From Trichomonas vaginalis G3 (Eukaryota > Parabasalia > Trichomonadida > Trichomonadidae), in NCBI RefSeq assembly GCF_026262505.1, contig NC_067206.1, positions 37,339,896 to 37,403,895 of the forward strand: a DNA stretch of 64,000 nt, given 5' to 3'. A model generated the notes under the pieces. That model worked only from the letters and a program-made list of their open reading frames with translations. It searched no databases and was not told the DNA's origin. Positions 50,649 to 60,149 of this stretch are shown in pieces. Each line of letters starts with the position of its first letter. Position 1 is the first letter of the stretch. A program made the translations under genes and the position numbers.

Positions 50649-51766
50649 GCTTTCCTAGCTCAACAGGATAGAGCTTTGGACTTTTAAGGGTGCACACGAG
50701 AGGATCATGTAAACTTCAGAATTTAGAACCTTATTTTTAGGCATTATCTTGGCTACCTATTTAGGCTCGAAAAGCAAAAAATATCAAAAAATACAACCTG
50801 ACTCCATTCTGACCCTTTCATGGAGGTAGTTTTTATCCGCTAGTATTTTCCCTTTGAATCTCTTTACAATTCGAAATCAAATTCAAACCTCAGTAGAAGA
50901 AAGGAAGAATCGACTTACTACGGTTGTAATACGAATAAATACATATATTTAATTATTTTTATTTACATAATAATTGTTTGAAGCTCATATTCCAACAAAT
51001 TTTTAAATAAAAACATTAAAATGTTGAAAATGTTCATATATTTTAATAGGGTTTTGGCACTTTATTGAGGAATTACTACATACATAGTCGAACTGAACTT
51101 GATATTTTGAAATTTAAATTATTTATCAAAATTAAAATTTAACTTGAAATTTATAATTATTTAGTCATATTTTGCATAATTCTAAGTAGATTTTGTAAAA
51201 AATCAAGAAAGAAAACTTTTAACGTGCTTTATTTTTTCTTTTTTATAATAATACATATTATTATATAATTAACATATTCATAATGTTTCACCCTTTCAAA
51301 AATATAATCCTCCTCCTCTCAACTAAACGTACATACGGGTGGCCTCTTTTTCAAAAAATTAAAATTTGAAATTTTGGGCTCAAATATTAGAGATTTTTTC
51401 AACCTTCAACGATATATGTTGTCTATATCAGACCTCCTTTCTTTTTGATACTTAACATTGTTCCTAAATCTTAGCCGTTAAGGCTGTTCTGCAAATATTT
51501 TTTTTTCGAAAAAATTCGAAAAAAATTCTTAAAATTCAAAAATCCCTTAATTCCTGAGGATTTTGGGAAAAAGTTTTTACATGAACATGTGTATATTATA
51601 TGAAGTATATTGATAAGGTAAAAATCAAATTTTATTGCATATTCATCGAGAAAATAAACTAACGAATCCCTCAAAATTGAGAGGGTAATCCTCCTCCTCT
51701 CAAATAAACGTACATACGGGTGCACCCTTAATCCAAGGGTTTGGGGTTCGAGTCCCCAGGATAGCG
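50649..51766 (+). tRNA. tRNA-Lys(UUU), split in the anticodon loop by a TTAA element
   Basis: Left part 50649-50687: acceptor GCTTTCC, A-box TAGCTCAACAG, D stem, anticodon stem TTGGA and loop CTTTTAA. Right part 51728-51766: TCCAA, variable loop, TGGGGTTCGAGTCCCCA with a perfect B-box (GGTTCGAGTCC), acceptor GGATAGC and discriminator G, then a T-run as Pol III stop. Without the insert it is a 74-nt cloverleaf with one acceptor mismatch. The anticodon is TTT. The loop itself holds the TTAA used as target site. The gene should be inactive. Confidence 0.88.
50688..51727. mobile_element. 1.04-kb non-autonomous TTAA element inside tRNA-Lys
   Basis: Starts GGGTGCACACGAGAGG and ends CATACGGGTGCACCC, flanked by TTAA at 50684-50687 and 51728-51731. 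It shares only about 8-10 bp of true terminal inversion. A block AATCCTCCTCCTCTCAA...AACGTACATACGGGTG occurs twice (about 51305-51343 and 51689-51723), suggesting an internal duplication. No transposase; probably mobilised by a Kolobok or other TTAA transposase. Its first 40 bp recur at 57205. Confidence 0.8.
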
Positions 51767-51812
51767 TTTTTTATTATTTTTTTGAACTCCTCAAAATTAA
51801 AAACTGTTTTAA

Positions 51813-52331
51813 GGGAGGCTTCCGACCAGAAAGCTCTCTCAATTTTTTGTGATGTTTACACCAAAAGTGAGATTCGTTAAGCGTTTTTCTCGTTGAATAT
51901 TGAGTTTCCCGGATTTTGAGTTATTCATAAAGCTCCTCTATATTATACCCTATCTACTGATATGATTATTTTTGAAAAATCTCTTAAATCGACCTGCACT
52001 GAATTTTTTAGGGAAAATTCGAAATTTTCTAGGCGTTTTCTGTAACGTTTTTTTACGGAATAAAATCCGAAAAATAATTTTTTGAAGAATCATTTGGGTA
52101 GAATACTTATCGAAAATTGTATTTATTATAATTTTGGTCGATAAAAATAAGCGGATTCAAAACTGGCAAAAACCCTTTCGGCAATTTGTGGACGATTCCG
52201 AACCCCCTCATTTTTGAAATTTAATAAGAAAAATAGAATCTTTATTAAATATAGATTTTAAAAAACTTGGTTATAAATTACGAAATTTTCTCACTTGGGC
52301 TAAAAAGTGACAATTTGGTCGGAAGCCACCC
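51813..52331. mobile_element. 519-bp TTAA MITE
   Basis: Ends GGGAGGCTTCCGACC and GGTCGGAAGCCACCC, flanked by TTAA (51809-51812, 52332-52335). AT-rich and non-coding. Lies 47 bp after the tRNA and 8 bp before the next element, so TTAA insertions cluster here. Confidence 0.85.
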
Positions 52332-52743
52332 TTAATATTGTTACATATTAAGTTCTGTCAAAATGTAAGCTATTGAATTCTTTGAGAGAGAAATAATCGT
52401 CGAGGAAGTAAAAAGTGACGCTTTAGGAAATATTATTAGAAATATGATAATAAATATATTTGGAAAAAATATGTTTTTTTCAAAAATTGAAATGATCATA
52501 GAATATTTTGAAATATGTAGGGAATTGAATTCGGTAATATATGATAAACAGGATTTTTAAATTTCAAGGAAAAATAGCTTTTGTGAATACTTTTGAGAAC
52601 TCTTCTCAAAGATCATGATTCAAATATATTAAAGAGCCAAAATATTAGAGATGAGTTCATAATCAAAATTTTACATTTTAATTATTTAGAAAAACGTATT
52701 AACCTCAATAAAAAATATCTCAAAGATTAATAGTTAATTTAGG

Positions 52744-53205
52744 GTTTCCTAGCTATCTAGAGGGAATTGTTCCTTATGATGTATATATTTATAATGTATG
52801 CATAATAAGGAACAATTCCCTCCTTAAAACGAGAAAACTTGTTCGAAATTGTTTATCATTTCGAACAAGTTTTCTCGTTTTTAATAACAAACTAAAGGCT
52901 ATGAGGCACTGATTATATATTAGTGCCTCATAGCCTTTAGTTCCCAGTAGATAGCTGGGAAACTTTCTCCAAATGATAAGTTATTTAGAGAAAGTTTCCC
53001 AGCTATCTAGAGGGAATTGTTCCTTATGATGTATATATTTATAATGTATGCATCATAAGGAACAATTCCCTCGCTGAAGTGAGAAAACTTGTTCGCAATC
53101 ATTTCGCATTGCGAACAAGTTTTCTCACTTTTAGTAGGGAACTAAAGGCTATGAGGCACTGATTATATATTAGTGCCTCATAGCCTTTAGTTCCCTGTAG
53201 AAAAG
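52744..53205. repeat. seven-hairpin array in the rve transposon
   Basis: Order H1-H2-H3-H4-H1'-H2'-H3', each a 50-60 bp near-perfect palindrome: H1 GAGGGAATTGTTCCTTATGA, H2 GAGAAAACTTGTTCG, H3 ACTAAAGGCTATGAGGCACT, H4 GGGAAACTTTCTC with their inverses. H2 (52826-52882) and H2' (53077-53130) differ at several places, and nearly every change is matched on the other arm. Confidence 0.9.
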
Positions 53206-53557
53206 ATCGAAATTTTATTGTGATTTTAACTGATCTATATTTCGCTTGCGTTATTTGAATCTTTTCTTTTGCATATGTCATTCCTTTCACTTTTCGAATT
53301 TCATTTGCCTGCATGCTCTCTCGTTTTGGTTGAAAATCAACTCAATCTTAAAATGAACTTCTTCATTCTTTACAATAAATTCAATTTTTTTCGAGATATA
53401 TCTTTATCTACCCCTATGTGAGCTGCATATTCTTTCTCGCTAAATTCTTTTGATTCTTTAGAGCTAAAAATCAAGTTTAATAAAAATAATGTTTATTCAT
53501 AATTTTGAAAACCAAATTCAAATTTGAATGAGAATTTTTGAAAAAATATAGAATATT

Positions 53558-54538
53558 TCAATAGTTTGGAATCTCTTCAACTTCCCACTGCTTATTAACA
53601 CATTTTTTCCAGAGCGGTTTATCATCCTTGGTCCATTTCTTAAATTTGTTGTAAACCTCTCTTGGAGTGTATGGTCGAACTCCAATTTTTGGATGAGCGC
53701 CATGTGGCATGTCATTGTATTTTTGCCTGAATTCTTCCAATTCCTGATTGATGCTCTCAAATTCTGAAGACTTTGGAGCATTTTTGTCCAGTGATGGCCA
53801 GAGGCGTTCAATTTTGCCATTTTGACGTGGCATGTATGGAGCTGATTTTCTGATTTGAATGTCATAAGTACTCAAAAATTTTGTGAACTCTCCCTCATTT
53901 TCTTTACCGTTATCTGACCAGAAACAGAAAGGTGCTCCATATTTTTGAACTGTTGCAATTGCCACTTTTGAAGTTTCTGTTGAACTTTTGTTACGAAGCA
54001 ATTTCAATGCTAACAAATAACGACTTTTGTCATCAATTATTCCATAAACCGGTAAAGTTTCTGGTTCTTTCAAAAAATGAATATCCACATGCCAGATTGT
54101 ATTTGGAAGAATTGCTTCATAATCCACATAATATGCTTTTGGATTACTTTTATCTTTTTCTTTGTAAATTCCCAGAAATTTTGCTGCCTTAATAACTGCA
54201 TTGTAACTGATTTGAAATTGTTTTGGATTCATATTGAGAGTCCAATACAATTTTTGAACCCCACATTTGTAATTTTCATAAGAATTCTGAACCTTCAAAA
54301 TTAATTCTGGAGTTAATTCCTCTTGTGGAGGACCACTTTTAATTTTTGGTGTACCACCGATTTCTTTGAATGCTTTTTTGAGAGTATTTCTTGAAATTTG
54401 TTTGAAAATTGTAACATTTTGATAAGAATATGGAACTTTTTTCAAAACTGTTGCGTAAGTTAACTCACCACTTTCAAGTTTTTCATACATATATCTTACC
54501 CATTCATTTGGAATACGAGGTCTCGAGTTTTCGTTCAT
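53558..54538 (-). CDS. rve-type DDE transposase
   Basis: 326 aa, uninterrupted. N-terminal helix-turn-helix region (YATVLKKVPYSYQNVTIFKQ, RNTLKKAFKEIGGTP), then the integrase core: LPNTIWHVDIHFLKEPETLP (first Asp), YGIIDDKSRYLLALKLL, FCFWSDNGKENEGEFTKFL (second Asp) and MPRQNGKIERLWPSL (Glu), with about 34 residues between second Asp and Glu. All three acidic residues are present, so it may still be active. It would act on the inverted repeats at 52339 and 54831. The closest groups known to me are IS3EU and Ginger. Confidence 0.85.
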   Translation of the reverse strand: MNENSRPRIPNEWVRYMYEKLESGELTYATVLKKVPYSYQNVTIFKQISRNTLKKAFKEIGGTPKIKSGPPQEELTPELILKVQNSYENYKCGVQKLYWTLNMNPKQFQISYNAVIKAAKFLGIYKEKDKSNPKAYYVDYEAILPNTIWHVDIHFLKEPETLPVYGIIDDKSRYLLALKLLRNKSSTETSKVAIATVQKYGAPFCFWSDNGKENEGEFTKFLSTYDIQIRKSAPYMPRQNGKIERLWPSLDKNAPKSSEFESINQELEEFRQKYNDMPHGAHPKIGVRPYTPREVYNKFKKWTKDDKPLWKKCVNKQWEVEEIPNY

Positions 54539-54839
54539 TTTTTTACTTTACAAAACTATTTATTTTTCAGAATTTTTAATTTTGAAAAAATCCATTCTAT
54601 ATCTGATAAATAATATATTATTTTTCAATCAAAATATTTTGATTATCATCTCAAAAGTGTTCTCAAAACCTAGTTTTTCTTATTTTGGATAATCTTAATA
54701 TTTATATTATTATAAACTAATTGAACACCATATGTTTTTGTATACTTTTACAAAAAATTGATAGATTTGTGATACTTTCCCTGACGATAGAATTGAATAG
54801 CTTACATTTTGACAGAACTTAATATGGAACACTATTCAT

Positions 54840-55295
54840 ATGAGAAATATATTTTCTGATTTGAGAATTGGTAGTTACTCGAACCATTCAACTACTTGAC
54901 TACACTTAGCTATGAAATTCGAAATCATCTCACTTTAATGTGGCTTTATTCATCAATATAAACATGAAATGTTAACTATTAAATTTCGGAGTAAATTTTA
55001 AGTTATTACATACAAACAAGTTTATTACATCACATAATATATCACTATTCATCTTCTGACAAAAGAAGTTATTTGCCAGATTCAAATGTAGCATTAGACG
55101 AATAGATTTTATGGTAAAATCGCTATAAAGCACCAAAAAATGCCTTTGGGCGAGTGAAATGCAAATAGCATCTCTTACATTTGTACTCAAATGTAAATCC
55201 ATTATAATGAAACATAATTAGGGTTAAACCATTATTAAAACAATATATATGGCCTGTTTCCAGTGGTTCGTTGCAATTAATGTTTTGATGCTGAT
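54840..55295. other. intergenic DNA
   Basis: AT-rich; no gene, RNA or repeat recognised. A 32-codon plus-strand ORF at 55249 with one hydrophobic stretch overlaps the next feature and is not convincing. Confidence 0.35.
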
Positions 55296-55658
55296 TTATG
55301 GCATTGGCATTACTTTTGCGCAGGTTAATGTTGACTCATGCATATAATCATTTTCTTCTTCATCTTCTGTTTTCGTTGCTTTTTCTGCTTCTGTATCAAC
55401 TTGAAGACCGAATTCGTAGTCATGACGTCTTCCGAGAATGCATCAGCAAAGGGAGGTACCATAGCAGAGGTATAAAAGAATTGCAACCAAGAATAACAAG
55501 AAGCATAAAAAGATAAAAACAAATGCATTTTGTGGAATTTCTAATTGGAAAAATTGATTTTGTGAATCACGGTTTCTATTACCCCATGTGTCATCGTCTG
55601 AATCATTACGTGTCTTGGACGAAAATTGATATAAGATAAGGAATAACAAAGATATCAT
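55296..55658 (-). pseudogene. small single-pass membrane protein, one in-frame TGA
   Basis: About 120 codons from MISLLFLILYQFSSKTRNDS. One hydrophobic segment, FVFIFLCFLLFLVAILLYLC, is followed after one TGA by an acidic tail in the same frame (VDTEAEKATKTEDEEENDY). The tail composition suits a cytoplasmic tail of a trichomonad surface protein. Either a short protein ending at 55443 or a gene lately disabled by one stop. No family recognised. Confidence 0.4.
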
Positions 55659-56001
55659 TATTTAATAAGATTTTACACCTATTGAATTATTGAGAATTGT
55701 ATTACTCAAAAAGAAATCATGAATTTTGAACACATTTGTTTAGAACTCATTCAGATATGAAACTTTATCAACTTTTCATGAAATAAATGAATTGAAGCAA
55801 AAAGTGACTAAGTATTTAACTGCGAGTCGGGGTAATTTTAGCTAAAAGTGACACACTTGTAAAAAGTGACACACCCGTGAAGGGTGTGATTACCGATCGG
55901 TAATTTCGACAGTTTAGAATTTAAAATTTTTTATGGAACTGTTGCGAGTTTCATAAAGAATTTAAGGAATATAAGCAAAGATTTGAATCAAAATCTTCGA
56001 A

Positions 56002-56022
56002 CTAAGCCGATCGCTTCGCTCG
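56002..56022. repeat. GCTTCGCTCGCGGC motif near left end of outer MULE
   Basis: Inverse of the GCCGCGAGCGAAGC units at 59936-60090 in the inner MULE, so the two MULEs may share end sequences, or a short repeat family has spread. Confidence 0.5.
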
Positions 56023-56337
56023 CGGCTTTCTTTATTATTTTAAATTTGCATATTTCCATCAAAAATTCATAAGGTAAAAAATTTCGTTTATATTATTGCA
56101 AAATAAAATCTTCATTATCAAAATAATATTAAATGATAATATAATATAATTTATAAACAACTATTATTTAATAAAGTTTAATTGCCAAGGTTCATCTAAT
56201 TTTTTGATTTTTAATGTTTTATGAATTTTATTTATCATGTATATATCTAATGAAGATTATATATGTAGAAGATAAGTACCTTAATATGTACGTAAAAATT
56301 AATGAAATTTATTTTGAATGTAGAACCGAGCAATTTT

Positions 56338-56660
56338 CAAATTTTGTGCTTTTTTTGAATTTTCTCGATACCAGATAAGTTGTGTTGGCTAAATAATATA
56401 TGGATACAATGTGTCTTATAGATGAATATATGCACAAAGTTTAAGAGGCCATTTTCTTTCAGAAACCGAGATTTGTGAATTTTTTCAAATTTTGTGCTTT
56501 TTTTGAATTTTCTCGATACCAGATAAGTTGTGTTGGCTAAATAATATATGGATACAATGTGTCTTATAGATGAATATATGCACAAAGTTTAAGAGGCCAT
56601 TTTCTTTCAGAAACCGAGATTTGTGAATTTTTTCAAATTTTGTGCTTTTTTTGATATTGA
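56338..56660. repeat. 148-bp tandem repeat, two full units and a part
   Basis: CAAATTTTGTGCTTTTTTTG recurs at 56338, 56486 and 56634 with identical interiors. Subterminal in the outer MULE; non-coding. Confidence 0.95.
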
Positions 56661-56680
56661 AATTTCATTTCATTTTTTTG

Positions 56681-57146
56681 ATGCATATCGATGCACCATG
56701 CGAACTTAAAGAAAGGCTATCTTATATAGATGCTATGAAAGCTGTCATTGATAACGAATGCCATGCAGGTTGTCCATATCAATTAAAAAAAATCCAAATT
56801 TAGGGGGAACAAAATTAAAATTCAGGTGCAGTGCAGATAAATGTGAAGCATGTATCTCATTTCTAAAGGATGATGAAGAATATATCCTAACAGAATATAA
56901 TGGAACACATAATCACAATCAAATCAAAGATGAGACAAAGAAATACCACACATTATCACAATGCTATCGTCGGGTACTTATTAATTTTATAAAACAGGGG
57001 GTGATCCGAAAATGGCTCAAATTGAATGCGACAAAAAACTTGATCTGGATGATCCACTTAACAGGCCATCTTTTTTGAATGCATCTTCAGATCAAATGAA
57101 AACAATTCAGGAAAAAGGAAATAAAAAGATCAAAGGTATTCAAAAG
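56681..57146 (+). pseudogene. outer MULE transposase, N-terminal part
   Basis: Starts MHIDAPCELKERLSYIDAMK. A WRKY/GCM-like zinc domain is visible: KFRCSADKCEACISFLKDDE then YNGTHNHNQIK (C-C-H-H). A frame change in an A-run near 56795 and another near 57000 show decay. The frame GNKKIKGIQK runs into the insertion site and resumes as YDDNQFKSTQ after 61597. Confidence 0.7.
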
Positions 57147-57200
57147 GGGGCGGCGACAAATTTGCCGAGCCAGTAAAGTATTCAATTTTTTTTGCATTTT

Positions 57201-57243
57201 TTAAGGGTGCACACGAGAGGATCATGTAAACTTCAGAATTTAG
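57201..57243. repeat. 40-bp end fragment of the TTAA element in the MULE's left arm
   Basis: TTAAGGGTGCACACGAGAGG and the next 22 bp equal 50684-50726. The mirrored right arm (59849-59880) reads on without it, so it is an insertion into the MULE that kept only one end. Confidence 0.7.
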
Positions 57244-57575
57244 CTTCTTAACTTAAATCATGGAATGTCTCAAAGACAAAAGTAGCATACAGCATGTAAA
57301 GCTAAAGAAAGATAATCATAATTAATATCTTAATTTTTAATATTACGCATTTTTAGGTGCAAAATTTAAAAACATTCTAATACAATAGAGCAGTTTCCAA
57401 AAGTAGCATACAGCATGCAAAGCTAAAGAAAGATAATCATAATTAATACCTTTAAAGTTTAAAATCTTGATTTTTTTTAAAATCAAATATTTATAACTTT
57501 AATACATACAGCTTAAACCTTATACTTGTTTTCTCTTGTGAGAAAGCAATCTTACAAAGCTAACAATCCTAAAAA
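57242..57575. repeat. inner MULE left inverted arm, two repeat units
   Basis: AGCTTCTTAACTTAAATCAT onward matches 59849 backwards. It holds two copies of the unit AGTAGCATACAGCATG...TAATCATAATTAAT, against four in the right arm. The arm then continues to AAGCAATCTTACAAAGCTAA near 57565. Confidence 0.9.
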
Positions 57576-57778
57576 ATAAAGAATTAAAATTTAATAATTT
57601 AATCTAACAAAATTTCTCTCTTTATCCTTTTGCACTCTTTATATGCAACTCAAATCCATCATATAATATTCCTATAATACTCTTGCCTCAAACAATGACG
57701 AACAAACTGCTATTCTCATTTAATTACAGACCAAATCTATTCAAATTTCTGAATTTTTAATTTTCATTTCAATTTCAA

Positions 57779-59227
57779 ATGGAATTAGAAGAAGAAACTA
57801 TCTTTACTGTTATGGATTTTTGTAAATTTGGAGTTAAACAAGAAATACAAGCACAGTATGGATATGGTGAACGTGTCAGGAAAGAAAGATCTCAGATTTC
57901 ATTCCACTGCAAATATCCAAAATGTCTTGCACATTTTAATGTTGCAATCTTGGATCAAAATAAATACAAACTAATCAAAATAGTTGAAGAACATGATCAT
58001 TCCGCCCCAAATGACAAAAGTCAATATTCGTCTGTTTTTTATCGCAAATATTTAGAACATTACTTCCAAACAGATGACAATCAAAGAGCGATAGCACAGC
58101 TAAATGCATTCAAAGATCTTGAAATTCCTCTTACAGGTCCGTCCATTCCAGAGATGTACGCTCAAAAACCACGTGCAATCAAACGATTTGCAGAGAGAAT
58201 ACATGCTCTTCAAACTAGATATTCTCCTGACGATGTTGTGTCATTGCAAATCTTTGTTCAGACAGTACAAGAAGAATCTCCAGATGATCTCATTGCATTT
58301 GAAGTCTCAGACAATAATATGTGTTTCTATTACGCGCCTTTTGAAGGCAAAGCTTATGCGCATAGTATCAAGACATTTCATATAGACAGCACCTATAAAT
58401 TGTTGCGATCAAACATTCCATTGTATGCATTTACTGGCAAAATCAAAGATTTTCACATTTTCCCTTTTTTATATTTCTTTTGTCAACCAGACACTTATCA
58501 AAACATTCAAGTTTGCGTGTGCGCCTATCTCAGATGGGTAACAATTGAGCCAGAATACATTAGCATGGACTGTGCTCCACAGATAGCTCAAGCAATAGAA
58601 GAAAGCATTCCACAAGCTCAAATACTTTGGTGCGGAGTACATGTTCTTCGTGCAATTCTTCGCAAATCAAATAAGTTTTCTTCTCAAGAAAAATTTGAAC
58701 AATTCTATAATTTGATGAAGGATTTAGTCTTCAAATTAGATGCAGAACATGAGGAAGAAGCAAATGCTGCCTATGATCAAGTTCTGGAGTTGCTCGACAC
58801 AGATCCAACAGCATCTCAATACTTTAACAGACAATGGCGTTACAACATATCAAGATGGATTGCTCGTGACAGGCGTGAAGGCGACGCAACTAACAATATT
58901 GCCGAAGCTCATTTTAGAACACTCAAACATGACTATTTTCCTGATCGAAAAAATCTCAGAATTGATGATGTTATTATAGAAATTTATACAAAAGTGATAC
59001 CATCTTTCGTTATCAAACTCAAAATTGATCAAAATCCAGCAGATGACCGTGTCATTAGGATCATGGAAAAAGCAACTAACGCAGAAATTGATGTAAAAAG
59101 ACAAAGAAAAATCGAGAGTATTTCAATGCTCAATAGATTGCTCAATGCTGTTAGTGATGACTCAATAGATCCCACTAAAATATATCCTACCTTGAAAGTA
59201 TTATTACAAAGAACTCATTTTATTTAA
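57779..59227 (+). CDS. MULE transposase (copy 2), uninterrupted
   Basis: 482 aa from MELEEETIFTVMDFCKFGVK. Zinc domain at residues 35-80 (FHCKYPKCLAHFNVAILD, then VEEHDHSAP; C-C-H-H). DDE core: FHIDSTYKLLRSNIPLYAFT (first Asp), EYISMDCAPQIAQAIEESIP (second Asp), ILWCGVHVLRAIL, and GDATNNIAEAHFRTLKHD with the candidate Glu. Cut-and-paste transposase acting in the nucleus on MULE ends. The open frame and clear inverted arms make it a candidate source of activity for the degraded MULEs and the hairpin MITE, but no expression evidence exists here. Confidence 0.88.
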   Translation: MELEEETIFTVMDFCKFGVKQEIQAQYGYGERVRKERSQISFHCKYPKCLAHFNVAILDQNKYKLIKIVEEHDHSAPNDKSQYSSVFYRKYLEHYFQTDDNQRAIAQLNAFKDLEIPLTGPSIPEMYAQKPRAIKRFAERIHALQTRYSPDDVVSLQIFVQTVQEESPDDLIAFEVSDNNMCFYYAPFEGKAYAHSIKTFHIDSTYKLLRSNIPLYAFTGKIKDFHIFPFLYFFCQPDTYQNIQVCVCAYLRWVTIEPEYISMDCAPQIAQAIEESIPQAQILWCGVHVLRAILRKSNKFSSQEKFEQFYNLMKDLVFKLDAEHEEEANAAYDQVLELLDTDPTASQYFNRQWRYNISRWIARDRREGDATNNIAEAHFRTLKHDYFPDRKNLRIDDVIIEIYTKVIPSFVIKLKIDQNPADDRVIRIMEKATNAEIDVKRQRKIESISMLNRLLNAVSDDSIDPTKIYPTLKVLLQRTHFI

Positions 59228-59269
59228 TTTTGATTTTAATTTTAGATTAAATTATTAAATTTTAATTCT

Positions 59270-59849
59270 TTATTTTTTAGGATTGTTAGCTTTGTAAGAT
59301 TGCTTTCTCACAAGAGAAAACAAGTATAAGGTTTAAGCTGTATGTATTAAAGTTATAAATATTTGATTTTAAAAAAAATCAAGATTTTAAACTTTAAAGG
59401 TATTAATTATGATTATCTTTCTTTAGCTTTGCATGCTGTATGCTACTTTTGGAAACTGCTCTATTGTATTAGAATGTTTTTAAATTTTGCACCTAAAAAT
59501 GCGTAATATTAAAAATTAAGATATTAATTATGATTATCTTTCTTTAGCTTTGCATGCTGTATGCTACTTTTGGAAACTGCTCTATTGTATTAGAATGTTT
59601 TTAAATTTTGCACCTAAAAATGCGTAATATTAAAAATTAAGATATTAATTATGATTATCTTTCTTTAGCTTTGCATGCTGTATGCTACTTTTGGAAACTG
59701 CTCTATTGTATTAGAATGTTTTTAAATTTTGCACCTAAAAATGCGTAATATTAAAAATTAAGATATTAATTATGATTATCTTTCTTTAGCTTTACATGCT
59801 GTATGCTACTTTTGTCTTTGAGACATTCCATGATTTAAGTTAAGAAGCT
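59270..59849. repeat. inner MULE right inverted arm, about four 120-bp units
   Basis: Units starting ATTAATTATGATTATCTTTC recur at about 59402, 59523, 59643 and 59763. Period 120 bp, nearly identical. The left arm has only two. Confidence 0.92.
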
Positions 59850-59929
59850 TTAAAAAAAAGCAAAAAAATGTAATAAAATAAAAAAATTTTTAGTATCGAT
59901 AATCTGAAATATGTTGTTTACTTAAGCCG

Positions 59930-60090
59930 CGAGCGAAGCAAGCGGCTTAGTTTCGTAATTTCGTACAATCTTTTTTCGAATCTGTTCTTTTCTTAAGCCG
60001 CGAGCGAAGCGAGTGGCTTAGTTTCGTAATTTCATACAATTATTTTTCGAATTTGTTCTTTTTGTCAACCGCGAGCGAAGCGAGTGGCTT
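59930..60090. repeat. three GCCGCGAGCGAAGC units
   Basis: Spaced 61 and 71 bp, each joined to TAGTTTCGTAATTT-CAATC and TTTTTCGAAT-TGTTCTTTT. Each is a partial palindrome (GCCGC...GTGGC). Non-coding. Confidence 0.85.
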
Positions 60091-60149
60091 TTTATTTTTT
60101 AAATTTTTTTTCTTTCTTACTTTTTTTCCCCTTACTTACAAATTTGATA

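Larger units (their letters stand above)
52339..54831 (-). mobile_element. rve/DDE-integrase DNA transposon (IS3EU- or Ginger-like), 2.5 kb
   Basis: CATATTAAGTTCTGTCAAAA plus TGTAAGCTATT at the left is inverted at 54790-54826 with one mismatch; including outer TGTT...AACA, the ends are 52339 and 54831. It contains one transposase gene on the minus strand and a seven-hairpin array. I could not find a convincing target duplication. Family assignment rests on the transposase and is tentative. Confidence 0.75.

Noticed and set aside
51471-51725. 84-codon minus-strand ORF in the TTAA element
   Set aside because: It starts in the terminal repeat and has biased composition; the element looks non-coding.
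52744-53205. Possible CRISPR-like array
   Set aside because: Units are different palindromes with no spacer-repeat alternation, in a eukaryotic transposon.
56337-56585. 82-codon minus-strand ORF
   Set aside because: It lies within the 148-bp tandem repeat and simply reads the repeat.
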